Both the position numbers and the translations under genes were made by a program. This document shows positions 1-8,200 of a stretch of 8,703 bases of DNA, in pieces (positions within the stretch are counted from its first letter, which is position 1; each line of letters starts with the position of its first letter). The DNA comes from an uncultured Bacteroidia bacterium (lineage in GTDB: Bacteria; Bacteroidota; Bacteroidia; Bacteroidales; UBA932), in contig CADBUS010000177.1 in NCBI GenBank assembly GCA_902797895.1, positions 1-8,703 of the forward strand. Direction: 5' to 3'. The notes under the pieces are model-generated. The model saw only the letters and a program-made list of their open reading frames with translations. It had not been told where the DNA came from and ran no database searches.

Positions 1-1
1 G

Positions 2-112
2 ACATCCGCTTGTCGGCTAGTCAAGGATGGGAGCTGTGCTGTTTGCGAAGTTGCGACTGAAGGGCAGTGTAATACTAAAGGAAGCTGCGCGCCCATAACG
101 CATTTATTTTAG
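2..112 (+). CDS. C-terminal fragment of a cysteine-rich protein (5' end outside window)
   Basis: An open frame enters from the left edge and gives 36 residues before a TAG stop at 110-112. Five cysteines fall at fragment residues 4, 12, 15, 23 and 29, a C-x7-C-x2-C-x7-C-x5-C pattern. This would suit a metal or Fe-S binding tail, but that is an inference. The frame reads as normal protein (for example VKDGSCAVCEVATEGQC, then SCAPI near the end), with charged residues and glycines well distributed. The opposite-strand frame over the same bases has the poor, uncharged composition of an antisense shadow. The gene converges on the PKD lipoprotein gene, and the two ends overlap by 9 bp. I do not recognise the family. 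A cobalamin-pathway enzyme is conceivable from the neighbourhood, but nothing here shows it. Confidence 0.5.
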   Translation, partial: TSACRLVKDGSCAVCEVATEGQCNTKGSCAPITHLF

Positions 113-1807
113 CATATTGTAATCTTTGAAGCCGAGTACCTCTGTGGAGAGCTCCCCTATCCAGCCGGCTTTGGAGTTTACAGCGGTTTGCACCTTTACA
201 AAATCTATATATTTGAGATTGGCCGGTTTGCCATCCCAGGTAACGGCATCGGAGAGCTTAAAATGGTTATCGGCAGCCCCCGCATTGGAGTTGGAATCAT
301 CTGAAAGCCTGTCTATAAGGCTGAAATTATCTGCATATCCCCAGCCAAAATCGCCATTTATATAGCTGTTTGGAGCAAGTTCGCTCGTTTTGGATTTTAG
401 CAACGGGCCATAGAGGGTGTAGGTGGTGGTGCTTACCCAGGCCGGGTAGTAGTAATCTTGTTTATGGTAGGCACCAAGGTAATCTATTGTGCCTGTGGTT
501 CCGTCTGAAGCACTCCATACTACTGCTTTGCCTGCCCCTTTTGGCTTTGTGTAGCGAATATGGAAATCTTTGGTTTCTGCCTCATAATCGCTCCCCTTTA
601 GCTCATACCAGGTATCGTCCGGCAGACCATTTCCATTCTCATCCTGCATAACCCAAACAATGCCAGGCTCTGAGGAGTTCTTAAAGGCATTACCTGTAAT
701 GGCCAAGTTGTAGCCGCCATCGTTGAGTATGCTATGATCAAATCCTACTACAATGTAGCCTCCCCAGCCACCAAGGGAGAGATACCCCTTCTCCTCCAAT
801 CGCTTTTGAGCATAGGCGCAGGCCTGCTCCATTGTGGTGGCCGTATAACCCTCATTTATAAACTGCCCTGGCGCAGGGAGATATTCATACACCTTGTTCC
901 AAAGGGCAGTACCTCCGCTTCTAATATAGCTTCCCTCTTTGGGGCATACATTTATTGTTATCTTTTTGGTGGCGGTGCGATAGGAGTTCTGCATCTTAAC
1001 AACAAGTGTATGAGCCCCTTCTGTTGTCTCCGAACAGATATAGTAAGTTTGCGCACCTCTCTGCACCTCCACTCCGTCTAAAATCCAAATATACTCGGCA
1101 TCAAAGCCGTTTTTAATCTCTCTTATGGGTATGCGAATAGAGCGCCCTGTTGAATAGTTATACACATCGCGCTCAAAGCTCCAGCTGAAAGGTATGTCGG
1201 CCGCCTGATAAACATTTACGGAGAGGGAGAGTTGCGCGGCCCCATCCTCATTTGTAACTTTAAGAGTAACAGTGTGTTTACCTATGGTAGCAGGCTTGTA
1301 TTTGAAGTTTTTGGTTGTGGCGGCCTGGGCACCATCTACACTCCATATATATGAGCAACCCTGCTCGTTCTCCACAATGGGAGCAAACTCAAACTCCTCA
1401 TCTTTGAGCAAGTTATAGCCTCCTGGCAGGCTCTCCATATAGATGTATGGCACAAGTTTCTCCGCTACGGTTATCTTTATCTCTATAGAGGTACTGCCGG
1501 AACGGTTTGTTACTGTGAGAGTTACATAGTAGTCTCCGGCAACGGCCGAGTTAAAGGTTAGGCTTGCGGAGGTTGAAAGCACCTTCCCCTCCATCTCCCA
1601 CTTGAATGTAGCCCCCTCTGCATACTGATATGTAGGGGTTATAGTAATACTCTTGCCCACCTTTGATGTATATGTGAGCGATGGGTTATCCAGCGTTATC
1701 ACAGGCTTGGGGAGTGGCGACTCCGGCACTCTTTCCGGTACACAACCAACTGTTATAAAGAGCAACAAAAAGGTGAATATAAATAACTTGCGCAAAAACA
1801 TTTTCAT
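104..1807 (-). CDS. PKD-repeat surface lipoprotein, third gene of the btu operon
   Basis: A 567-residue protein, probably a surface-exposed outer-membrane lipoprotein. It has a basic N-terminus (MKMFLRK), a hydrophobic stretch and a lipobox ending at Cys22 (TVGC). Three Ig/PKD-like repeats follow at about residues 35-115, 120-200 and 205-288. Each carries a W-x-x-x-G core (FKWEMEG, YIWSVDG, YIWILDG), and the first two end in a TLTVTN or TLKVTN strand. The C-terminal part (about 290-567) is a separate globular domain rich in Gly, Trp and Tyr. It contains an acidic loop, DENGNGLPDD at 389-398, that resembles a calcium-binding loop. The start lies 1 nt after the btuG stop (TAG-A-ATG), so translational coupling is likely; Met3 is an alternative start. 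From memory, similar proteins lie beside btuG in gut Bacteroidota. Operon position suggests a corrinoid-uptake role, but binding or enzymatic activity is not demonstrated. I do not equate it with BtuH. Confidence 0.85.
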   Translation of the reverse strand: MKMFLRKLFIFTFLLLFITVGCVPERVPESPLPKPVITLDNPSLTYTSKVGKSITITPTYQYAEGATFKWEMEGKVLSTSASLTFNSAVAGDYYVTLTVTNRSGSTSIEIKITVAEKLVPYIYMESLPGGYNLLKDEEFEFAPIVENEQGCSYIWSVDGAQAATTKNFKYKPATIGKHTVTLKVTNEDGAAQLSLSVNVYQAADIPFSWSFERDVYNYSTGRSIRIPIREIKNGFDAEYIWILDGVEVQRGAQTYYICSETTEGAHTLVVKMQNSYRTATKKITINVCPKEGSYIRSGGTALWNKVYEYLPAPGQFINEGYTATTMEQACAYAQKRLEEKGYLSLGGWGGYIVVGFDHSILNDGGYNLAITGNAFKNSSEPGIVWVMQDENGNGLPDDTWYELKGSDYEAETKDFHIRYTKPKGAGKAVVWSASDGTTGTIDYLGAYHKQDYYYPAWVSTTTYTLYGPLLKSKTSELAPNSYINGDFGWGYADNFSLIDRLSDDSNSNAGAADNHFKLSDAVTWDGKPANLKYIDFVKVQTAVNSKAGWIGELSTEVLGFKDYNMLK

Positions 1808-1808
1808 T

Positions 1809-2999
1809 CTAAAGCGGTTTTAATGGTTTGGTTGTAAATGCAATATGGGCAGGCACATCACCGGTTGTAACGCTCCACTTCAGCCTGCCTGAACGGTCAA
1901 AACAGTAGAGGCTTCCCGGAGTTACATAATCCTTTGCATCTGCAATAAAAATCTCTCCGCTCTCCGGATTAAGAGCTATTCCGTATGGAGTTTTTATCTG
2001 CTTTTCCGCCCCCTCTTTTATAAAGGAGCGCGTTACAACTCTCTTTTCCTCAAGATTATATATTGCGTAATCTATTGTATTTCTGTTGGTAAGATAGTTC
2101 CATTGCGCGCTGTAGATATAGAGAGAATCTCCGCAAATTGCCATATCGGAGTTAGGAAGCAAAGGAAGGCTCTCAACGCTATCTGTATTGGAATCTATTA
2201 CGTATGTCATAGAGGGAGTATTATAGTAATCTCCTCGCGATGAAACATATATATTGCCCCATCTATCTTTTGCCATTCTATGGAGATTTATTCCCACCTC
2301 TATATTTTTTATAACCTTAAAGCTATTAAGATCTATTACAGAAACTCTAACATCGTAGTTGGGAGCTTTGTATCCGCCTGAGTTTGCCACATACATCTTA
2401 CTCCCCACAATAATCATCTGTTCAGGCTGATAGCCCACCACGCAACTATCCACCACCTTTAGTGTAAGGGTATCTATTTTTGCCACATAGCCCAGGCGTG
2501 AATTTGGATCCAACTCCACCGGCCCTGCGTATGAACTTACGTATGCAAATCTCTCCTTAAAGGTTATATATCTGCAATTAGGGATAGAGATTTGGGTTAT
2601 ATGCTTTGCTGTTTGAGCATCCATAACCTCCACAAAATGAGAGCAGTTAATTACAGCATAGAGCTTGTTGCCATAAATCTGCAAATCGTTGCCCACATCG
2701 CCGAGCTCCTTTACAACTCCCGGATTACGCTCTGCAAAGATATTTTTGGTATATACTCCGCTCTGGTAATCAAAGTAATCCAAAGTGGCCTTGTTGCTCC
2801 CCATATTTCCCTCATTGAGCAGATAAAACCCTTTTATTGAACCTGTCAGAGAGCCATCGGTTACAGAAGTGGTTGTAGATTTTATAAACTCCGGCATTTT
2901 GCGGCAAGAGAGAATGGAACTGCACACAGCCGGCAAAAGCATAGCAAAAATACTCACTCTAAGCAGATTAATTACTCGCACCATAATATACCTTCTCAT
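1809..2999 (-). CDS. btuG: BtuG-type vitamin B12-binding beta-propeller surface lipoprotein
   Basis: A 396-residue protein of the YncE-like seven-bladed propeller group. In Bacteroides, BtuG binds cobalamin very tightly on the cell surface and sits as a lid on BtuB, passing B12 to the receptor. Sequence features: a hydrophobic signal and lipobox with Cys32 (ILSC), then a short linker. The propeller runs from about residue 55 to 390. Characteristic stretches are LLNEGNMGSNKATLDYFD (60-77), ELGDVGNDLQIYGNKLYAVIN (98-118), then VGYQPEQM, VANSGGY, INLHRM, VSSRGDYYNTPS and IADAKDYVTPG, closing with TTGDVPAHIAF (378-388). These match my memory of BtuG from Bacteroides thetaiotaomicron closely. It lies 12 nt after btuB, in the same direction. 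Start choice is uncertain: the first ATG has no usable ribosome-binding site, whereas Met6 (ATG at 2984) follows AGAAGG by 6 nt and gives a more compact signal peptide. Alternative: a generic YncE-like protein, unlikely given the context. Confidence 0.93.
   Translation of the reverse strand: MRRYIMVRVINLLRVSIFAMLLPAVCSSILSCRKMPEFIKSTTTSVTDGSLTGSIKGFYLLNEGNMGSNKATLDYFDYQSGVYTKNIFAERNPGVVKELGDVGNDLQIYGNKLYAVINCSHFVEVMDAQTAKHITQISIPNCRYITFKERFAYVSSYAGPVELDPNSRLGYVAKIDTLTLKVVDSCVVGYQPEQMIIVGSKMYVANSGGYKAPNYDVRVSVIDLNSFKVIKNIEVGINLHRMAKDRWGNIYVSSRGDYYNTPSMTYVIDSNTDSVESLPLLPNSDMAICGDSLYIYSAQWNYLTNRNTIDYAIYNLEEKRVVTRSFIKEGAEKQIKTPYGIALNPESGEIFIADAKDYVTPGSLYCFDRSGRLKWSVTTGDVPAHIAFTTKPLKPL
2991..2996 (-). 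promoter_or_regulatory. Possible Shine-Dalgarno (AGAAGG) for the second btuG start
   Basis: On the minus strand AGAAGG lies 6 nt upstream of the in-frame ATG at 2984-2982 (Met6 of the long reading). Such sites are uncommon in Bacteroidota, and this one sits inside the longer reading as codons 2-3, so it could be chance. The upstream ATG at 2999 has a similar AGAAGGG only 1 nt before it, too close to act. Confidence 0.3.
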
Positions 3000-3011
3000 A
3001 CCCTTCTACTG

Positions 3012-5108
3012 TCAAAAAATAAGATTAAACTTTATCTTAAAATTTATGCCCGGCATAGGATAGCACTGCACCACCTCATACTGTTGGTTAAGTATATTGT
3101 TTACTTCCAATGCTATACGCATTTTTTTATCTCTGTTTCTCCCCATAGAAAAACTCTTTGTTACTCCAATATCGCTTGTGTACCAAGGGAGTGCATAGTT
3201 CTCCGGTATGTTTGCTACGGCCTCGTATCGCTCGCCTGTATAGATAAAGCTGTAGTTTGCGCTCCAGCCTCTGTACTCTCCGCTCAGTATCAGAGTGCCG
3301 CTGTGCCAAGGGATATAGGGAATCTGGCCGCCATACCAAGTGCTCTCCCTATCTGTGAAATCCTGTGCCTTTTGGTATGCGTATGAGAGCCTTAGGTGCC
3401 AATTTACGCTCCCTGTGGCAAATGCAGATTGGAGGGCCACATCCAGCCCTTTGATCTCCACCTTTCCAAAATTGAGCATTGTCCAACGGAACTGGTTGGA
3501 GGCAGGGAGCGCAACTATCTTATCCTCAACCTGATTGTAGTAAAAATCTGCTTGGGCCTCAATGGCCTTGAACCAACTTGCGCCAAAGGTTTTTCTGTAA
3601 GTTGCCCCTATGTTGTACTGGGTTGTGAACTCCGGCTTTAAATATTTATTGCCAACAAAGGTGTAATATAAATCGTTGAATGTGGGCATTCTGAATACCC
3701 TCTTGTAAAAGGCCCTCAAATTGAAATCAATGGCGTTAAATGGCTGATATGAAACTACTACCGATGGGGTAAATTGGCTTTTGCTACCGGCTTGGGCTGA
3801 TGTTGTTTTTGTGTGGTCTTTTACAAATGTGTGCAGCAGAGAGGCTTGCAGCTTAAAGCGCTCAAAGGAGAGAGAGGTAGCTGCGGCATTCAGCAGAGAG
3901 TATCTGGTTGGATAGACAAAATCCAACAAATCTGCATTCAGGCTATTGAAGAGCAAATCGTTGGAAAGCGACAGGCTCCACCAATCGGTAACATTAAATA
4001 GGTGGGCTGCAGAGAGATATGCCCCCTGCTGGCCAAAGTGATTATTTACATACATTGTGGTTACATCCTCTCTCGGATCTGAGAGATAATGCAGATAATC
4101 GTAGCTGTATTTTAGATTAAGCAGCAGATTGTAGCTCTTTGTAAAGTCTTTTCTTAGAGAGCCTTGCAAAAAGAAGTTATCGTCCCATTGACGGTCTTGG
4201 TGGCGGAATCGGCCGCTTTCCTCTCTTACCGATGCCCCGGGGTAGCCCCTCTCAGAATCGTAAAAGTAGCTCTTGAGCCGCCAGTAGCCGCTTTTCAGCC
4301 GGCCAAAGAGAGCAAGCTCCACTCTCTCCATCCTAACATCTCCATTACGGCGCACCTCTGTGGTGTCGTATCCCCCTTTGGTGGCATAAGAGAATTTGTA
4401 ACGGCCGTTGGTGTACATATACTCCGCACTTGCGCTAAGGCTCAAAGAGGGGCTGATACTGTATTCCCAAAACAGAGAGGGATTCAGAGTTCCAAAAGAG
4501 CCTGTCTTAAATCCAATGTTATAGTTGCTTCTTTTACCAGGCTCAAACTGAGGCACTTTGGTTTGCATATACACCGCGCTTGCGCTTGCAAAGTCTTTGG
4601 CCGGCTGGAAAATCGCGCTCTTTTGACCATTGTACATTGTAACGGCTTCCATATTCTCCAGAGAAAAGCGGCCAAGATCCACTACTCCGTTTTGGGCGTT
4701 GCCAAGCTCCACTCCGTCATAAAACACCCCTACGTGGTGACTGCCTAAACTCCTTATGTTCACCGTTTTGAGCCCACCGATTCCGCCATAGTCTTTAATC
4801 TGTACTCCGCTGAAATAGCGCACAGCATCTGCCACAGAGTAGGCACTGAGCCTTTTGAGTTGCTCGCCGGAAAGCACCTGCACAGGAAGTACCTCTTTTA
4901 TAAGCCTTTCCGCCACTATGGTAACAGCGGAGAGCTTTGTAAGGTTGGCGGTATCTTTAACTGCAACCGTATCTGCCGGAATGTTTTGCTTTATTCTGTA
5001 AGCCGAATAGAGCGGCTTGGAGAGTAAAAGCCCCCAAAGGAGCAGAATAAAAATCTGCACCTGCCTCGGCAACTGCCTTCCACCAACTCTATTTAAGCAA
5101 AATAACAT
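3012..5108 (-). CDS. btuB: BtuB-type TonB-dependent outer-membrane cobalamin receptor
   Basis: A 698-residue outer-membrane transporter that would import B12 or other corrinoids into the periplasm using TonB-ExbBD energy. The N-terminus has a long basic region, a hydrophobic core (about 17-33) and a plausible signal-peptidase site near YSA-Y (34-37). A TonB-box-like SAVTIVA lies at 60-66. The plug domain covers about 65-175, with VADAVRYFSGVQIKDYGGIGG (92-112) and NIRSLGSHHVGVFYDGVELGN (117-137). The rest is a 22-strand-type barrel rich in alternating aromatic residues, ending in a terminal Phe (FKIKFNLIF), as expected for BAM-dependent insertion. There is no N-terminal carboxypeptidase-regulatory domain, so it is BtuB-like rather than SusC-like; it is longer than E. 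coli BtuB (about 614 aa). The immediately following btuG gene makes cobalamin the likely substrate. The ATG at 5108 is the only reasonable start, and no Shine-Dalgarno precedes it. No riboswitch is visible in the short leader. Confidence 0.92.
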   Translation of the reverse strand: MLFCLNRVGGRQLPRQVQIFILLLWGLLLSKPLYSAYRIKQNIPADTVAVKDTANLTKLSAVTIVAERLIKEVLPVQVLSGEQLKRLSAYSVADAVRYFSGVQIKDYGGIGGLKTVNIRSLGSHHVGVFYDGVELGNAQNGVVDLGRFSLENMEAVTMYNGQKSAIFQPAKDFASASAVYMQTKVPQFEPGKRSNYNIGFKTGSFGTLNPSLFWEYSISPSLSLSASAEYMYTNGRYKFSYATKGGYDTTEVRRNGDVRMERVELALFGRLKSGYWRLKSYFYDSERGYPGASVREESGRFRHQDRQWDDNFFLQGSLRKDFTKSYNLLLNLKYSYDYLHYLSDPREDVTTMYVNNHFGQQGAYLSAAHLFNVTDWWSLSLSNDLLFNSLNADLLDFVYPTRYSLLNAAATSLSFERFKLQASLLHTFVKDHTKTTSAQAGSKSQFTPSVVVSYQPFNAIDFNLRAFYKRVFRMPTFNDLYYTFVGNKYLKPEFTTQYNIGATYRKTFGASWFKAIEAQADFYYNQVEDKIVALPASNQFRWTMLNFGKVEIKGLDVALQSAFATGSVNWHLRLSYAYQKAQDFTDRESTWYGGQIPYIPWHSGTLILSGEYRGWSANYSFIYTGERYEAVANIPENYALPWYTSDIGVTKSFSMGRNRDKKMRIALEVNNILNQQYEVVQCYPMPGINFKIKFNLIF

Positions 5109-5132
5109 CTATGAACTATTTGATAGGGCGCG

Positions 5133-5140
5133 CAAAAATA
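5133..5140 (-). promoter_or_regulatory. Candidate -7 element (TATTTTTG) for the btuB operon
   Basis: Read on the minus strand, TATTTTTG matches the Bacteroidota TAnnTTTG -7 consensus and lies 24 nt before the btuB ATG. Transcription would begin only about 18-20 nt before the start codon. No clear TTTG -33 box is seen 19-21 nt upstream, so the call rests on one element. Confidence 0.4.
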
Positions 5141-5150
5141 GTAAATTCTG

Positions 5151-5185
5151 GTACATTATTTGTGGATTTTGTATATTTGTACATT
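5151..5185. repeat. Pair of GTACATT direct repeats in the divergent spacer
   Basis: GTACATT occurs at 5151-5157 and again at 5179-5185, 28 bp apart start to start. Similar flanks (TGGTACATTATT and TTGTACATTGTT) extend the match to about 10 of 12 positions. The second copy overlaps the end of the candidate plus-strand -7 element and contains the palindrome TGTACA. It could be an operator, but the spacer is AT-rich and chance is possible. Confidence 0.3.
5172..5179 (+). promoter_or_regulatory. Candidate -7 element (TATATTTG) for the macroglobulin gene
   Basis: TATATTTG fits the TAnnTTTG consensus. A degenerate -33 region (TTCTG, 5146-5150) lies 21 bp upstream. The start codon at 5207 is 27 nt downstream, leaving a short leader of about 20 nt that includes an A-run at 5190-5196, a common substitute for a Shine-Dalgarno in this phylum. 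Confidence 0.45.
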
Positions 5186-5206
5186 GTTCAAAAAAACCGG
5201 TATGCT

Positions 5207-8200
5207 ATGAAAAAGATATTACTCACAACAATAATCATTGGTGCTACTATGTCTATTTTAGGTTTCAGCAACTTCTTTGGCAAAGGTCCAAGTCAAAATG
5301 ATGACGGCTACACTAAATTATGGAAAGAGATTGATAAGGCAGAGAATAAAGATTTGCCTAAGACGGTGGTGGAATTATGCGATAAAATAATACAAAAGGC
5401 TATAAATGAGGAGAATAAAGGGCAATTCCTTAAAGCATATTTCTACAGAGCAGATTATGTTATAGCCCTCACTCCAGACTCGCTCTATTCTCGTATCAAG
5501 GATTTGGAGAAGATGGCCGCAGAGTGCAAAGAGCCTGTACAAAAAATGGCTCTACACTCAACAATAGCCTCAATATACTCTGAGTATGCACGCAATAACA
5601 GTTGGCAACTAAACAGACGTACCAATGTAGCAGGCGGTGAAAAGAGCAGCAATGTAGATGAGTGGGGCAGCCAAAAGTTTATTTCTACCATTTTGGAGAA
5701 TATAGAGAGCTCACTTGCAGACTATAGCGCTCTTGCAAACTACTCCAACGAGAAGTATAAACCTTTTGTTATACAAAATTATGATGGTAGCTATTATAAT
5801 CACGATATGCTCCATATCATAAGCAATGCAGCTATACGCTCAATCCACAATATCGGGCATATTGCTGTAGATAAGAAGCAATTACAAAATAAGATAGAGG
5901 AGATACACCAAAAGGCCGCAGCAACCTATAAAGATGCCGGCAACAGAAACGGCTATATTCTTAAATCTTTGGACTATATAGACAGCAGATACTTCGGCAA
6001 GCATACAAACCTATATATCAATAAGGTAAATGAACTGATAGAGGAGAATAAAGAGAGCGAAGCCTCTGTTGAGGCCTATCTTAAACTTTTGCAGCTCAAC
6101 GATAGTTATATACCGGCGAGCAAAAAGTTGGAGTATTGCAATATGCTGCTCGAAAAGTTCCCTAAGGCAAAGAGAACATCGGCTATCAAGAGTGTAAAAG
6201 AGAGAATACTCAAACCGGTGGTTAGCATATCTCTCCCGACTTTTGCCTATCCTAATAAAAAAGAGAGCCTTACCCTCCAACACGTAAATAGCGATAATGT
6301 GGAGATTACCCTCTACAAACTCAACGATGCTACTATCGAAGAGCTAAAGAAGAGGAGATTAGAGGAGGGCGACCTTAAAAAATGCACCATAGTTTATACC
6401 AAAAAGATAGAGCTCCAAAGGCCTGCAGATTACAAACTTACAAGCCAAAAAGTGGAGTTTGATATGCCCGGCCCGGGTGTATATACCTATAAGATGAGCA
6501 CCGATGACAGGAACATTTACAACGGCGATGTAATGAGAGTGGGCAGAATGAGGGTGCTCTCAACAAGTTACTTAGCCGGCAAGGGCGAGGTGGTGGTGGT
6601 AGATCGCCTCAGCGGCGCTCCACTCAACGGAGTAGAACTTAATGTTTCTTATAGGTATCGCGACGAAAAGAACTATGTAAAAGTGAAAAACTTAACAGCC
6701 CGGACAGATAAAGATGGCAAGGCTGTAATTCAGATACCTAAAGAGGAGATTAACCGTTCATACGACTATCGGGTTAAGCCAACATTGGGCGATGATAGAT
6801 ATATGGATGATGTGGGAATCAGCATAGTCAGCCGCAACCCAAATCTTTCACACGACTTTTCTGTATATCTAAGGCTCTTTACAGATAGAAGCATCTATCG
6901 CCCCGGGCAAACGGTTTATCTGAAAGGTATTCTCTATTCACAGGAAGGGGATAATCTACAAGCTCTTGAGAATGAAAGCATAACCCTTGAGCTGTACGAT
7001 GCCAACAGACAGAAGGTGGGTGATGCTACTCTAAAGAGCAACAAGTTTGGCTCTATCAATACAAGTTTCACCCTTCCGACTTCCGGGTTAAACGGAGTTT
7101 ACACCATCAGCTCAAGAAGATATAACACCTCCACAACTATCAGGGTAGAGGAGTATAAGAGGCCGAGTTTTGAGGTTAATGCAGAGCAGATTGATGGGAT
7201 GTTCAAGATTGGAGATACTGTAGATGTTACCGCCCTTGCAAAGAGCTTTTCCGGTGTGCCTCTCGATGGCGCAGAGGTAAAATATACCATATCACGTACC
7301 AAGTTGGTAGGTTGGAGAGAATATACAAACGAATTGCTTGAGGAGGGGACTACCACTACCGACCAAGAGGGTAAAATCAAAATACCGGTAGAGCTTACAG
7401 CACCGGAAGATGAACTTGCAGATGAGCTCAAAGAGAAAGAGATAGCGGCAGAAGAGAATGATAACGATGGCACTACCCACTACAGATACTTTATAAATAT
7501 TGAGGTAACAAACCTTGCAGGTGAAACCCAGTCTGCCGCCACTACAATCTATGCAGGAGAGAAGAGTCTCAATCTCAGATTTGGTCTCTTAAATAGTAAA
7601 AAGAGCGGCTATATAGATAAAGACGGAGTTATAAAGTGCCGCTTCAGTGTAACTAATCTCGCCTATAAAGATATTGATACTCAGGTAGATTACAAGCTCT
7701 ACAGTTTGAATGGCAAGGGAGAGAAAGATAAACTTGTAAAGAGTGGAACAGTCCGCTCCAATAAAGATAATGAGTTTAATGATTGGAAGAACATAGCAAA
7801 TGGTAAGTACCGCATAGAATACTCAGCCAAAGATAAGGACGGCAATGTTTGCGACGGTAGTTCATACATTACATTCTTCTCTAAATCAGATACTAAGCCA
7901 TTAGAGGGTACTACTTGGTGGAGCTATCGCGATGGAGATGAGATTTACTTTGGTTCCTCAGAAAATGATGCCACTATATTTGTAGATACATACGCAGCAG
8001 GAGAAAAAATCTCATCTGAGGTGATAAAGCTCTCCAACAAAGTACTCAAAAAGAACTTTGTATATCGCAGTGAGTATGGCGACGGAGCCAATATCAGGCT
8101 CTTTATGGTACGCAACGACCAATTTTACCAAAGCTCGTTTGAAGTACAGAGACCTAAGCCGGATAATGACCTAAAAATGAGTTGGGTTGTATTTAGGGAT

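Noticed and set aside
1..96. Minus-strand open frame starting ATGGGCGCGCAG at position 96 and running to the left edge, which could be a fourth operon gene
   Set aside because: Its translation is almost uncharged and rich in Ser, Thr, Leu, Pro and Gln, like an antisense shadow. The plus-strand frame over the same bases looks more like real protein.
1..103. Cobalamin-riboswitch-like string on the minus strand (ACTGCCC followed by GCAACT)
   Set aside because: The remaining conserved elements (B12 box, GGGAA, paired arms) are not found, it is downstream of the operon, and the bases are better explained as coding on the plus strand.
104..1807. Naming the PKD lipoprotein BtuH
   Set aside because: BtuH is a separate B12-binding family of Bacteroidota; I cannot see its signature here, so position in the operon alone is not enough.
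3000..3011. Terminator or promoter between btuB and btuG
   Set aside because: The 12-nt gap has no hairpin and no room for a promoter; the genes appear co-transcribed.
4164..4748. 194-codon plus-strand open frame
   Set aside because: Lies wholly antisense to the plug and early-barrel part of btuB, and its translation resembles no protein.
3012..5108. SusC/SusD-type glycan utilisation pair
   Set aside because: The receptor lacks the N-terminal carboxypeptidase-regulatory domain of SusC proteins, there is no SusD-like helical lipoprotein, and the partner is a BtuG-type propeller.
5202..5210. Upstream ATG of the macroglobulin gene (ATGCTATGA)
   Set aside because: It is out of frame and stops after two codons; probably chance, although a two-codon leader overlapping the true start is possible.
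7099..7473. 124-codon minus-strand open frame, very rich in Ser
   Set aside because: Antisense shadow of the macroglobulin gene; the serine runs come from GAG/GAA-rich codons on the coding strand. The shorter minus-strand frames at 5485-5691 and 6011-6283 were rejected for the same reason.
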